A stretch of DNA of 64,000 nucleotides from Breoghania corrubedonensis (lineage in GTDB: Bacteria > Pseudomonadota > Alphaproteobacteria > Rhizobiales > Stappiaceae): positions 62,001-126,000 of the forward strand of contig NZ_QAYG01000003.1 in the NCBI RefSeq assembly GCF_003053845.1. Direction: 5' to 3'. Shown piece by piece: positions 1 to 8,260 of the stretch. The first letter of the stretch is position 1, and the number at the start of each line of letters is the position of its first letter. The notes under the pieces were generated by a model. That model had not been told where the DNA came from and searched no databases. It saw only the letters and a list, made by a program, of their open reading frames with translations. A program made the position numbers and the translations under genes.

Positions 1-1095
1 GGCAGGGGCGGCGACACGCTGGTTCACGTCGGCCGCCGTCATCGTGGCGGGGCCGGCGATGCCGACGGGCGTGCGGCCCACGGGCTGCTCGTCCTCGGTA
101 TCGTCCTCGTCGTATCCGGCATCGTAGCCGTCGTCATCCTCGTCGTCGAAGGCGGCGTCGGCGCGCGCCAGCGCCTCGCTCAGGCCACCACGCGGTTCGC
201 GCCGATCGTCATAGGCATAAACGTCAGCTTCCTCGCCCAGAAGCTTCTCGGCGAGCCATCGCCGCAGCGAGCGGCGTGGGCGGACATCCTCGTACACCTC
301 CTCCTGAGCGGCGTAGACGTCCTCGTGCCGGGCACGGGCGTGCTGGCGCCGGCGACCGGACAGGCGCCGGAAGATCGCGCCGGCCATGTAGCCCCAATGG
401 GCGACGTGGCCGAAGAACGTCGCGAAGCGGCCATCGCCGTCGTCTTCGTCCTCGTAGTCGTCCTCCTCATCCTCCTCGTAGAGGGGGGCGGCGACATCGG
501 TCTCGAATTCCCTGGCACCCCGGCGCTGGTCGATCCAGCCGGAGGCGTGCAGCATCAGGATCAGCGCGGGCACGCCGAAGCCGAAAGCGCCGATGAGGCC
601 GACGAGCCCTTCCGGCACGAGGCCGGCAAAGGCGCGGGGAATGGTGTTGAGAAGATCGCCGAAGACGCCGCCGAGCCCGGTCGGCAGCGGCCAGGTGGAG
701 GGCACGGGCAGCGAGGCGAGCGCGCCTGCGGCGCACAACGTTCCCAGGAACCAGGTCAGGATGCGGCGACGACGGATGCCGAGGCTCTTGCCGGCCACCA
801 GCCGCCAGCCCCACAGCACCACGGGAAACAGGAAGATGGCCGAGGACAGGCCGATCATCTGCATGACCAGATCGGCGAGGACCGCGCCGGGCGTGCCGAG
901 CGCGTTGCGCACCGGCGCATCGGTGGCGTGCGACAGGCTCGGATCTTCCACCGACCATGTGGCGAGTGCGGCCGCGAGAGCCGCCGTTGCCGCGATCAGT
1001 ATCAGCCCGCTCGCGCCCGCGATGTTGCGCTTCAGCAGCCGGCGGATCCGGTCTTCCGGTTCGACAAATCCGAGTGTGGCTCGCGTCGTTCGCAT
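1..1095 (-). CDS. ftsK: DNA translocase FtsK, N-terminal part (partial, runs off the left edge)
   Basis: FtsK is the septal DNA translocase that anchors at the division septum and pumps chromosome termini into daughter cells. Only the first 365 codons lie here; the motor and gamma domains would be beyond base 1. Four hydrophobic segments (about residues 26-45, 68-94, 108-126 and 152-181) match the FtsK membrane anchor, including the family-typical DPSLSHATD stretch after the first one. Next comes a very acidic Asp/Glu-rich linker (about residues 205-220, and again near 325-350), as in other alphaproteobacterial FtsK proteins. The ATG at 1095 is the first start in the frame. The aminotransferase just upstream on the same strand ends 3 bp away, so the two are probably cotranscribed. 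Confidence 0.9.
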   Translation of the reverse strand, partial: MRTTRATLGFVEPEDRIRRLLKRNIAGASGLILIAATAALAAALATWSVEDPSLSHATDAPVRNALGTPGAVLADLVMQMIGLSSAIFLFPVVLWGWRLVAGKSLGIRRRRILTWFLGTLCAAGALASLPVPSTWPLPTGLGGVFGDLLNTIPRAFAGLVPEGLVGLIGAFGFGVPALILMLHASGWIDQRRGAREFETDVAAPLYEEDEEDDYEDEDDGDGRFATFFGHVAHWGYMAGAIFRRLSGRRRQHARARHEDVYAAQEEVYEDVRPRRSLRRWLAEKLLGEEADVYAYDDRREPRGGLSEALARADAAFDDEDDDGYDAGYDEDDTEDEQPVGRTPVGIAGPATMTAADVNQRVAAPA

Positions 1096-1098
1096 GCC

Positions 1099-2367
1099 CT
1101 ATCCCTCTGCCGCGCCCTGAGCGCCGGTGGCGCCGGCCACAGTGCCCGCAAGTGCGGCGATGCGCACCAGCGCGCGCCGCGTCGTATCGATGTCTTCCAC
1201 CATGGCGAGGCGGATGAAATTCGTGCCCGGGTTGGACCCGTCACTTTGCGTGCGGGCGAGATAGGCGCCCGGCACGACCTTGACGCCCTGTTCCAGCCAA
1301 AGACGTTTCGCCGCCTCCACACCGCCGCCGAAACGCGACACGTCGAGCCAGACAAAGAAGCCGCCCTCGGGCTTCTTGTAGCCGAAGGTTGGGCCGAGAA
1401 TGGTTTCGGCCGCCTCGAACTTGGCATTGTAGAGGCGGCGGTTTTCCTCCACGTGGCGTTCATCCGAAAACGCGGCGACGGCCACGGCCTGATTGGGCAT
1501 CGGCACCTGCGGCGCGGCGGAATTGCGCAACGTGGTCCACTGCGCGATGAAGTCCGCGTCGCCGGCCGCGATACCGCATCTCAGGCCCGCCAGATTGGAG
1601 CGCTTGGAGAGCGAATTGAAGGCGACGATGTTGGAAAGATCACCGCCCATGCCGCGTGCGGCCTGCAGCACGCCCGGCGGCGGGGTGTCGCGGTAGATCT
1701 CTGAATAGCATTCATCCGCAAACACATAGAAGCGGTGCTTGCGGGCGAGCCCGATCAGCTTGCACCAGTAGTCGAGCGGGGCGACCGCGCCTTGCGGGTT
1801 CGCGGGCGAGGCGAAATAGAAGGCGATGGTGCGATCGAGCAGGCCCGCGTCGAGCGCATCGAGATCGGGCAGGAAGCCGGACGCCTCGCGGGCATCGAGA
1901 TAGACGGCCTCCGCCCCCGACTTCGCCGCCCCCAGCGAATAGGGGTGATAGTAGGGGTTTGGCAGCAGGATCGCCGGATTGTCCTTGGCGAGCATGTCGG
2001 CGGCGGTGAAGGCGGCATAGAACAGCCCCTCGCGCGAACCGTTGAGCGGCAGGACGTGGCGGTCGGGATCGATCAGCCCGCCAAGCCGGTAGCGCCGGTC
2101 AAGCCAGTCGGCCACGGTCTTGCGGAATTCATCGGTGCCGCGAATGGGCGGATAGCGGCGGAAATCGTCGAGATTGGCGCTGATGACCGGTCCGACGAAA
2201 GACGGCAGCGCGTGGCGCGGCTCGCCGACGGTGAGCACGATCGGGTCCTGCCCGGGCTCAAGGCCGTCGAGCAGGGTGTTGAGGCGCTGGAAGGCGGTGG
2301 CCGATTCGGGATCGGCGCGGCGCGAAGGCGCAGCCTTTGCTGGATTCATGAGTGAACCGGTACGCAT
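1099..2367 (-). CDS. Class I/II pyridoxal-phosphate aminotransferase (DapC/AspC-like)
   Basis: A fold-type I aminotransferase of 422 aa, or 416 aa if translation starts at the second ATG (2349). The PLP-binding lysine sits in SLSKRSNLAGLRCG, with the upstream substrate/PLP motifs NPYYHPYS, SPANPQG and the ADECYSEIY aspartate, and a C-terminal FIRLAM that carries the carboxylate-binding arginine. In Rhizobiales an aminotransferase next to ftsK is common and is often annotated as N-succinyldiaminopimelate aminotransferase (DapC, lysine/peptidoglycan precursor synthesis). That substrate is inferred from context; alanine or aspartate is possible. It lies directly upstream of ftsK on the same strand. 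Its own upstream region faces the AT-rich accessory block. Confidence 0.85.
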   Translation of the reverse strand: MRTGSLMNPAKAAPSRRADPESATAFQRLNTLLDGLEPGQDPIVLTVGEPRHALPSFVGPVISANLDDFRRYPPIRGTDEFRKTVADWLDRRYRLGGLIDPDRHVLPLNGSREGLFYAAFTAADMLAKDNPAILLPNPYYHPYSLGAAKSGAEAVYLDAREASGFLPDLDALDAGLLDRTIAFYFASPANPQGAVAPLDYWCKLIGLARKHRFYVFADECYSEIYRDTPPPGVLQAARGMGGDLSNIVAFNSLSKRSNLAGLRCGIAAGDADFIAQWTTLRNSAAPQVPMPNQAVAVAAFSDERHVEENRRLYNAKFEAAETILGPTFGYKKPEGGFFVWLDVSRFGGGVEAAKRLWLEQGVKVVPGAYLARTQSDGSNPGTNFIRLAMVEDIDTTRRALVRIAALAGTVAGATGAQGAAEG

Positions 2368-2511
2368 GCATGTGAACGATTGACGCCAACGCTAGCGCGG
2401 GAAGGGTTAAACCTGCATTAACCAAGGAGGGGTGGATGAGAGTCAAAAAACAGTCTTGAAAAGAACAGGGTAATTTCTTAGCATTTTAACAAAATGACGT
2501 AGGAGGAGTTT

Positions 2512-2940
2512 ATGTCAAAAATTGGTGCGGCCGCGGTGTCGGAAGAAGATACATGTGAAATAATCGAGATGGTGTCGGCAGTTCGCAAAGAGGGTGTTCA
2601 AGCAACAGATGAATTTGAAGTATTGCTTGACAATACAAATTTAAAAAAAGTGATTGAGTATTATTATCTGGTGACGGAACAATACGGTCGAGAGTTCGGG
2701 CCGTTTTTTTCTGAAGATTTTGCCAACGGGGCGCTCGCAAAAAGTTATGAGCATTTGAAGGTTCTTGTAAATTTTAGAATTCACAAGGGAAATCGTGTTG
2801 CGATGTATAAATATCTACTGAAACCGGGAATGACGGGTGCAGAAGACGATCCGATGCGAATCCTGGTGATAAATGGGAACAAGAACATAAAATTCATCAA
2901 TGGGAGAGAGGTGACCATTAAGTCGAACTCGAATTCCTAA
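2512..2940 (+). CDS. Hypothetical protein in AT-rich accessory block
   Basis: 142 aa, no family recognised. The start is supported by a strong ribosome-binding site, AGGAGGAG, at 2501-2508. Composition is much more AT-rich than the flanking core genes, with A/T-ending codons, so recent horizontal acquisition is likely. The protein looks soluble and mixed alpha/beta: an acidic N-terminal helix (EEDTCEIIEMV), a central aromatic helix (KVIEYYYLVTEQYG) and a basic C-terminal strand segment (NKNIKFINGREVTIK). No signal peptide or membrane segment. A second AT-rich gene starts 34 bp downstream on the same strand, so the two may form a short operon. I can propose no function. Confidence 0.65.
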   Translation: MSKIGAAAVSEEDTCEIIEMVSAVRKEGVQATDEFEVLLDNTNLKKVIEYYYLVTEQYGREFGPFFSEDFANGALAKSYEHLKVLVNFRIHKGNRVAMYKYLLKPGMTGAEDDPMRILVINGNKNIKFINGREVTIKSNSNS

Positions 2941-2974
2941 ATATGGGATTGAAGTCCAATTGTAAGGCTTGTAA

Positions 2975-3547
2975 ATGGGGGACCTGCTTGCATATATACA
3001 GTCGATTTCGGCTGCTCTTTCGGCGTTATTTGCCTTTTTAACGGTTAACAGCTGGAGGAAGCAAAAATATTACTCAGAGAGAATTTCAATTTTAAACGAG
3101 ATAATGATCTCAATATATAAAATTGTAAGTTCTATTGAAGACTCAAGAGCAATTAGCTTTTCCAAAAATAATTCGGAAGCGAATAAGGACTCTCAATTGG
3201 AGGGGAGGTTCTTGATATTGGAGTCAGCGTCAAATAAAGTTTATTCAATAAATGAAATGAGGCCAATGTTATTGGCGTATTTCAAGGGCGCTAGACAAAT
3301 CGGGCGTTTATATGATGAGATACAAGAAATACTGAATATATATGAAAAAATACATTATTCATTCGTTGCTCTAATAGATTTAAATAATAATAAATTGATA
3401 GATTTAGAAGAGTTGAGATATTTTAGCGATTATGATGAAATGAAAAAATATTGCTATACAACAAAATATGATAATATCGGAGAAGATATTCGGGCGCGAG
3501 AACGGGTTATTTTAGACATATGCACTAAATTGATTGATGCCCGTTAA
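2975..3547 (+). CDS. Hypothetical membrane-anchored protein with an EF-hand-like loop
   Basis: 190 aa, strongly AT-rich, no family recognised. One hydrophobic segment lies at about residues 6-25, followed by basic SWRKQK, which suggests an N-terminal anchor with a cytoplasmic helical body. Residues 135-146 read DLNNNKLIDLEE, which fits the EF-hand calcium loop at positions 1, 3, 5, 8, 9 and 12 but has Lys instead of Gly at position 6; this may be chance. The ribosome-binding site is weak (AAGG near 2963), so the start is less certain than that of the preceding gene. The stop codon abuts the broken SDHAF4-like fragment, which marks the edge of the foreign segment. Confidence 0.6.
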   Translation: MGDLLAYIQSISAALSALFAFLTVNSWRKQKYYSERISILNEIMISIYKIVSSIEDSRAISFSKNNSEANKDSQLEGRFLILESASNKVYSINEMRPMLLAYFKGARQIGRLYDEIQEILNIYEKIHYSFVALIDLNNNKLIDLEELRYFSDYDEMKKYCYTTKYDNIGEDIRARERVILDICTKLIDAR

Positions 3548-3645
3548 AAATCGCTTGCAATCCCCTTCTTCTCCCCGTCGCCGTAATGCGTCGGTTCGGG
3601 GCCGCTGCGACCGTTGATTTCCTTCGCCAATTCAACCGGCCGGGC
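3544..3645 (-). pseudogene. Truncated duplicate of the SDHAF4/DUF1674 gene 3' end
   Basis: Read on the minus strand, this encodes the last 33 or so residues of the DUF1674 protein whose intact copy is at 4757-5023: VELAKEINGRSGPEP, then THYGDGEKKGIASDF and a stop. I count about 13 differences in 98 aligned bases, or roughly 87 percent identity. The invariant Trp of the YGDWEKKG motif is changed to Gly. Similarity stops abruptly near 3645, with no start codon or N-terminal part. It is in direct orientation with the intact gene, which is the geometry left by an element that recombines into a gene's 3' end, or by a decayed tandem duplication. Confidence 0.8.
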
Positions 3646-3791
3646 GTCCGGAACCGGCTGTTTGCTGTGCATCGCCTGAATGACCAGGTCGGGGCCGTGA
3701 GCAGAATGGCGGGTTCTGTCAATCCAACCGCCAGAGCGGCGGCTCTCGCGTATTGGGCGAACAAGAGCCCACGGCCGATCCCCGGCGGATG

Positions 3792-4280
3792 CTATCTCAC
3801 GAGAAATACCGACAAATGGAAGCCCCGGCTGTGCATGTCGACATAGCCGTTGGTAAAATCAAAGAAATAGAACGTGTCGGGTATTGCTTCCGTCGATGTC
3901 CAGAACGCTGCTCCTTCACCAAAGTCGGAAGCCGCGACATCGGGAAAGACAGTCGTGTCGATCCAGGGGCCTTCGCATTTCTCCACGAAAAGGGTACTCA
4001 ATTCTTCCCCTGTCGGAACGCGCCAACCATTCCCTTGCTTCTTTGCGTATTCCAATGCCTCATTCAGCCCAAGACCAAGCACTTCGCCTGAGCAATTCTG
4101 CTTCTCCGCGTTCCAGCGCATGCCAACCGCGCATCTTTTCCAGGTCAAGCCATGCTTCAGGTCAGTTGCCTCGTCATCATGCAGCAGAAAACGGGAATTG
4201 TTGGCCTCGACGCAGGCTCCATGAGCATAGAACGGGACAATGAAAGCTAAGAAGGCGATCAGAATTACTCGTGACTGCAT
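3792..4280 (-). CDS. Secreted DUF1566 (Lcl C-terminal-like) domain protein
   Basis: 162 aa from the ATG at 4280; a longer reading frame upstream lacks any protein-like character. Residues 1-20 (MQSRVILIAFLAF, then a YAHGAC cleavage region) look like a signal peptide. The body has the DUF1566/Lcl pattern: LTWKRCAVGMRW, a cysteine, then ALEYAKKQGNGWRVPTGEE, LSTLF, GPWIDTTVFP, and FWTSTEA near the C-terminus. These domains occur in secreted and surface proteins of unknown function. The gene lies between the broken and intact SDHAF4-like copies and just downstream of an IS5-type relic, so it is probably imported cargo. A perfect tandem 10-mer, TGGCCTGAAT, sits about 20-40 bp upstream (4301-4320). 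Confidence 0.75.
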   Translation of the reverse strand: MQSRVILIAFLAFIVPFYAHGACVEANNSRFLLHDDEATDLKHGLTWKRCAVGMRWNAEKQNCSGEVLGLGLNEALEYAKKQGNGWRVPTGEELSTLFVEKCEGPWIDTTVFPDVAASDFGEGAAFWTSTEAIPDTFYFFDFTNGYVDMHSRGFHLSVFLVR

Positions 4281-4379
4281 TTGATTCTGTGTTCCCAGAT
4301 TGGCCTGAATTGGCCTGAATTGCGGGTCAAGGATTGGCGGATAAGGATCAATCGGGACGTTTGTGTGACAGCGGGAATG

Positions 4380-4690
4380 ATGGCGCGGCGCTGGATCTGG
4401 CAACGGATCTTCGTGCGCACGGCGCCGCCGGCCCTGCGCCTGAAGAGCCGGACGTCGATCGCCCTCATACCAAAGCGCATCGCGCCGGGCAGGGGCAAAA
4501 AGGGAGGGGTGCGGGCGCACGCGGTCGGCATCCCGCGGGGCGGAAGTACGAGCAAAATCCGTTCTTTGGCCGATGATCAAGGCCGACCGGTCGCCCTCGC
4601 CCAGATGCTCGGCAATGTCGCAGACATATCGCCCGCCGGTCCGCTTGCGGAAGGGGCCGTGCCGCCGCACCGGCTCAAGCAGAAGAACGA
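4380..4690 (+). pseudogene. Decayed IS5-family transposase fragment
   Basis: Three short stretches in two plus-strand frames line up in order with IS5-family (IS427-like) transposases. RWIWQRIF is at 4386-4409. In the next frame, the DVDRPHTKAHRAGQGQKG segment (4451-4504) matches the catalytic Asp region, usually IDSTHVKAHR. Back in the first frame, 4506-4631 carries AVGIPRGGSTSKIRSLADD and GRPVALAQMLGNVADI, matching the conserved GRSRGGRTTKIHAL region. At least two frameshifts and lost ends make it non-functional. I could not define terminal inverted repeats. It fills the otherwise gene-free stretch between the DUF1566 gene and the intact SDHAF4-like gene. Confidence 0.65.
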
Positions 4691-4756
4691 CGAGGCCGTC
4701 AGTCCCTCAAGCGCCGCACGGCGCTTTCTTCTCTCGTCGTCTGCCGGGCGACCAGA

Positions 4757-5023
4757 TCAGAAATCGCTCGCGATCCCCTTCTTTTCCCAGTCGCCATAGC
4801 GCGTCGGTTCGGGGCCGTTGCGGCCGTTGACTTCCTTCGCCAATTCAACCGGCCTTGCGGCCTTGCGGCGTTCCTCTGCCTCCATGAGCGCGCGCTGGGC
4901 GGCGGGCGGCAGATCCTCGAAACGGCGGCGCGGCTCCTCGGCCGGTTTCTCGTTCGCCTGACGGATCTCCGTGGCGCGGTTCGCGCTCGCGGGGCTTTCT
5001 TGTGTGCGGTCGGTCTCGGTCAT
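4757..5023 (-). CDS. DUF1674 / SDHAF4-like succinate dehydrogenase assembly factor
   Basis: 88 aa. The C-terminus carries the family signature GPEPTRYGDWEKKGIASDF at the extreme end, preceded by RPVELAKEVNGRN and a charged helical N-terminal half. The homologous mitochondrial factor (Sdh8/SDHAF4) binds the flavinylated SdhA subunit and promotes its assembly into succinate dehydrogenase; the bacterial role is inferred from that. The gene is divergent from htpX. Its 3' end is duplicated at 3544-3645, which suggests that the end of this gene served as an insertion or duplication site. Confidence 0.85.
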   Translation of the reverse strand: MTETDRTQESPASANRATEIRQANEKPAEEPRRRFEDLPPAAQRALMEAEERRKAARPVELAKEVNGRNGPEPTRYGDWEKKGIASDF

Positions 5024-5193
5024 CGTCTCAAACGGCTTTCCTTTGCAGGGCTTTCAGCCTATGCGAGTGCGCGCAAGTCTTGCGGTGCGGCGGATGCGTT
5101 CCCATCATATAGCGCAGGATCATGCCGGTTGCAGCCTCTGGCCACCAGGTTCTGCACGTCGGCCCACACGCAACGAAACGGAAGCCCGCAACG

Positions 5194-6186
5194 ATGAACT
5201 ACATCCGCACCGCAATGCTGCTGGCCGCCATGACGGCGCTGTTCATGGGCGTCGGTTTCCTGATCGGCGGCACCGGCGGCATGATGATCGCGTTCCTGAT
5301 CGCGCTTGGCATGAATGCCTTCAGCTATTGGAACGCCGACAAGATGGTCCTGCGCATGCACAACGCGCAGGAGGTGGACGCGCGCACCGCGCCGGAACTC
5401 TACCGGATCGTGGAACGGCTGGCGAAGAATGCCGACCTGCCGATGCCCAAGGTCTACATCATCGACAGCGAGCAGCCGAACGCCTTCGCCACCGGTCGCA
5501 ACCCCGAAAACGCGGCCGTTGCCGCCTCCACGGGCCTGCTCCGGATGCTGAGCCAGGACGAGGTCGCCGGCGTGATGGCGCACGAGCTGACCCACGTGAA
5601 GAACCACGACACGCTGATCATGACGATCACCGCGACCTTTGCCGGCGCGATTTCCATGCTCGGCAACTTCGCCTTCTTCTTCGGCGGCAACCGCAACAAT
5701 CCCTTGGGCATTGTCGGCGTGCTGGTGGCGATGATCGTCGCCCCGATGGCCGCCATGGTGGTGCAGATGGCGATCAGCCGGACGCGCGAATACGCGGCCG
5801 ACCGCGGCGGCGCGGAAATCAGCGGCAACCCGATGGCGCTCGCCTCCGCGTTGCGGAAGATCTCCGGCGGCGTCGCCCACGTGCGCAACGAGGCGGCGGA
5901 ACACGCGCCCGCGACCGCGCACATGTTCATCATCAACCCGCTGTCGGGCGAAAAGATGGACAATCTCTTCTCCACCCACCCGGCAACCGAAAACCGCATT
6001 GCGGCGCTGAGGGAAATCGACCGCCAGATGGGCGGGCGCGGCGGTGTGAAGCCGATGGCGCCGGCGGGCTTTGCCGCCACGCGCCGCAATGACGAACCGC
6101 CCGCCGCCGGCGGCACGCAAGGCCCCTGGGACCGCGCGCCGGGCCGCGATGACGAAGACGACCAGCCCCGCGGCCCTTGGGGTTGA
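5194..6186 (+). CDS. htpX: Membrane zinc protease HtpX
   Basis: HtpX is an inner-membrane M48-family metalloprotease that clears misfolded membrane proteins, working alongside FtsH. The 330 aa product has two N-terminal membrane segments (about residues 4-42), the zinc motif HELTH at residues 130-134, two further hydrophobic segments (about 150-195), and the third zinc-ligand region [13 protein letters not shown] chose the ATG at 5194, where the family-typical MNYIRTAML begins, rather than the in-frame ATG 72 bp upstream. The C-terminal tail (after ATENRIAAL) is a Gly/Pro/Asp-rich extension, common in alphaproteobacteria. It precedes rsmB by 48 bp on the same strand. Confidence 0.95.
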   Translation: MNYIRTAMLLAAMTALFMGVGFLIGGTGGMMIAFLIALGMNAFSYWNADKMVLRMHNAQEVDARTAPELYRIVERLAKNADLPMPKVYIIDSEQPNAFATGRNPENAAVAASTGLLRMLSQDEVAGVMAHELTHVKNHDTLIMTITATFAGAISMLGNFAFFFGGNRNNPLGIVGVLVAMIVAPMAAMVVQMAISRTREYAADRGGAEISGNPMALASALRKISGGVAHVRNEAAEHAPATAHMFIINPLSGEKMDNLFSTHPATENRIAALREIDRQMGGRGGVKPMAPAGFAATRRNDEPPAAGGTQGPWDRAPGRDDEDDQPRGPWG

Positions 6187-6234
6187 CGGGGGCTGACGGC
6201 AGCAAATGACAGGCAGTGACACGGATATGAAGAA

Positions 6235-7806
6235 TTGAGCGCCGGAAACGGCCAGACCGGCGGCGGCGACAGGCGCGGCCAGCCGGGGCAGAAGAAGACC
6301 GGTCGGGCCAATGGCGGCCCGAACCGGCTCGATAACCGCAAGGGCAACAGGCCGCACGGCGCGGGCGGCGGCAAGCGCCCGTTCGCCCAGAAGGCCGGTA
6401 CAGGTACCGGTGCAGGCAAAGGCGCGAATGCCGGTTCAGCTGCCGATGCCGGGGCGCAGCGCCCGGGCGCGCGGGCCGCGAAGGTGACGCCGGGCCTGCC
6501 CGTCCGCCGGGCGGCCGTCGCGGTTCTGGGCAAGGTGGTCCACAACAACCGCATGCTGGCGAGCGAACTCGATGCGGTGAATGGCCATCCACTCTACCGC
6601 GCGCTTGCCGACAACGACCGCGCGCTGTTGCGCGCCATCCTAGGTGTTGCCCTGCGCCGTCGTGGCCAGATCTCCGATCTTGTGGAAAAGCTGCTCGATC
6701 GGCCGATCCCGGAAAAGACCGGCCGTGTGGAGGATATCCTCCATGTCGCCATCGCGCAGATCCTGTTTCTCGATGTGGCCGACCATGCCGCCGTCTCTGT
6801 GGCTGTGGACGAAGCCGGCGGCGACCGCATGGCGCGGCCCTACAAGGGGCTGGTCAATGCCGTCCTTCGCCGTCTGATCCGTGAACGCGATACGCTTCTG
6901 GCGGATCAGGATCCGGTCGCGCTCAATGCGCCGGGCTGGCTGTTTCAGCGCTGGCGCGACACCTATGGAGCCGAGACGGCGCGTGCCATCACGGCCGCCC
7001 ATATGGAGGAGCCGGGGCTTGATCTGACGCTGAAGCCCGCCGAGAACGCCGCCGCATGGGCCGCGAGGCTCGGCGCGCAGGTGCTGCCCACGGGCTCGCT
7101 GCGCCTTGTCGAGGCGGGCCGGGTGGAGGAGCTGGACGGCTTTTCCGAAGGCACCTGGTGGGTGCAGGATGCCGCCGCCGCCCTGCCGGTGCGTCTGCTG
7201 GGCGATGTGGCCGGATTGAACGTCGCCGATCTGTGCGCGGCACCCGGCGGCAAGACTGCCCAGCTCGCCGCCGCCGGGGCGAAGGTGACGGCCGTCGATA
7301 TCTCGAATAACCGGCTGAAGCGGGTTTCGGAGAACATGGCCCGGCTGTCGCTGGACGTGGAGATCCTCGCCGCCGATTTGGGGAAATGGGAGCCCGCCGC
7401 CCCCTTCGATGCGATCCTGCTCGATGCGCCGTGTACCGCGACGGGGACCGCGCGCCGTCACCCCGACATGCCCTGGCTGAAGCGTGAAAGCGATATCGCC
7501 ACGCTGGCCGAGATACAGGGCCGTTTCCTGCGCCGCGCGCTTTCCTGGCTGAAACCCGGCGGTGTGCTCGTCTACTGCACCTGCTCGCTGGAGCCGGAAG
7601 AAGGCGAGCGCCAGATCGAGGCGCTGCTGGCGGAAGGCGCGGGCGTGGAACGCGTGCCGATCGCTTCGGGGGAAATCGCCGGGCTCGACGGGCTGGTGAC
7701 GGCGTCGGGCGATCTGCGCACGCTGCCCTGCCATTGGCCGTCAGATCAGCCGCGCATGGGCGGGCTCGACGGCTTCTTCGCCTCCCGGCTCAAGCGGGTC
7801 GGGTAG
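6235..7806 (+). CDS. rsmB: 16S rRNA (cytosine-C5) methyltransferase RsmB/Sun family
   Basis: A NusB-like N-terminal domain (about residues 85-220, ALRRRGQISDLVEKLLDR) is fused to a Rossmann methyltransferase domain with the SAM motif LCAAPGGKTAQLAAAGA. The two catalytic cysteine motifs are DAPCTATGTARRHPD and YCTCSLEPEEGE. This fits RsmB, which makes m5C967 in 16S rRNA. An in-frame stop at 6229 means the longest frame begins with TTG at 6235, which gives a basic Gly/Lys/Arg-rich low-complexity N-terminus of about 80 residues. A later GTG (6484) just before the folded domain is a plausible alternative start. The gene sits between htpX and a heparinase-like gene, as in many Rhizobiales. Confidence 0.88.
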   Translation: MSAGNGQTGGGDRRGQPGQKKTGRANGGPNRLDNRKGNRPHGAGGGKRPFAQKAGTGTGAGKGANAGSAADAGAQRPGARAAKVTPGLPVRRAAVAVLGKVVHNNRMLASELDAVNGHPLYRALADNDRALLRAILGVALRRRGQISDLVEKLLDRPIPEKTGRVEDILHVAIAQILFLDVADHAAVSVAVDEAGGDRMARPYKGLVNAVLRRLIRERDTLLADQDPVALNAPGWLFQRWRDTYGAETARAITAAHMEEPGLDLTLKPAENAAAWAARLGAQVLPTGSLRLVEAGRVEELDGFSEGTWWVQDAAAALPVRLLGDVAGLNVADLCAAPGGKTAQLAAAGAKVTAVDISNNRLKRVSENMARLSLDVEILAADLGKWEPAAPFDAILLDAPCTATGTARRHPDMPWLKRESDIATLAEIQGRFLRRALSWLKPGGVLVYCTCSLEPEEGERQIEALLAEGAGVERVPIASGEIAGLDGLVTASGDLRTLPCHWPSDQPRMGGLDGFFASRLKRVG

Positions 7807-8260
7807 GGCGCGAACCGGAGCTGGGCCGAGGGGCTGTTCCTCGGCCATGGCTCGCGCCGCTCACAGCGCGCAATGTCCGGCGCGCGGCCGTCTGAGGCGG
7901 TCGCGTCAGCCGGGACGCATCGAAAACCACGCCATCACGACTTTTTATTCACGGCCGCGCATACGTGTGCGCGGGAAACGGCTATGGTTAAGTATAATTT
8001 AATGGGATGACTTCATTTTTACACAATGGCGGGAGTGGCTTCGGTTCTGTATTCCGGGCCGGTGAAGGCGGCGAACGACGCTGACCCGCGATACGGAAAT
8101 GGACGGAAGAAGACCCGCCGCCTCTTTCAAGTTTTCCGGCGAGTTTTCCGGGGAGGGGCGCGGAAGGCGGAAGCGGCGCGGAACGTGTCGCCGCTTTGGC
8201 TTGTATCTGGTCGAGGGAATACCCGGTTTGGTGGAGAATGTGTCAGGAGGCGGCTCGGTG
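7807..8260. other. Intergenic region rsmB–heparinase-like gene
   Basis: About 450 bases. An 8-bp stem, GGCCGAGG/CCTCGGCC, at 7824-7846 with a 7-base loop follows the rsmB stop. It lacks a T-run, so it is at best a weak terminator. An AT-rich patch near 7985-8010 could hold the promoter of the downstream gene. The coding frame open from 8099 to 8260 has no protein-like character and is better read as leader sequence. Confidence 0.4.

Noticed and set aside
4281-4670. Upstream extension of the DUF1566 protein by 130 codons
   Set aside because: The extension runs antisense through the IS5 relic, and the ATG at 4280 begins a proper signal peptide.
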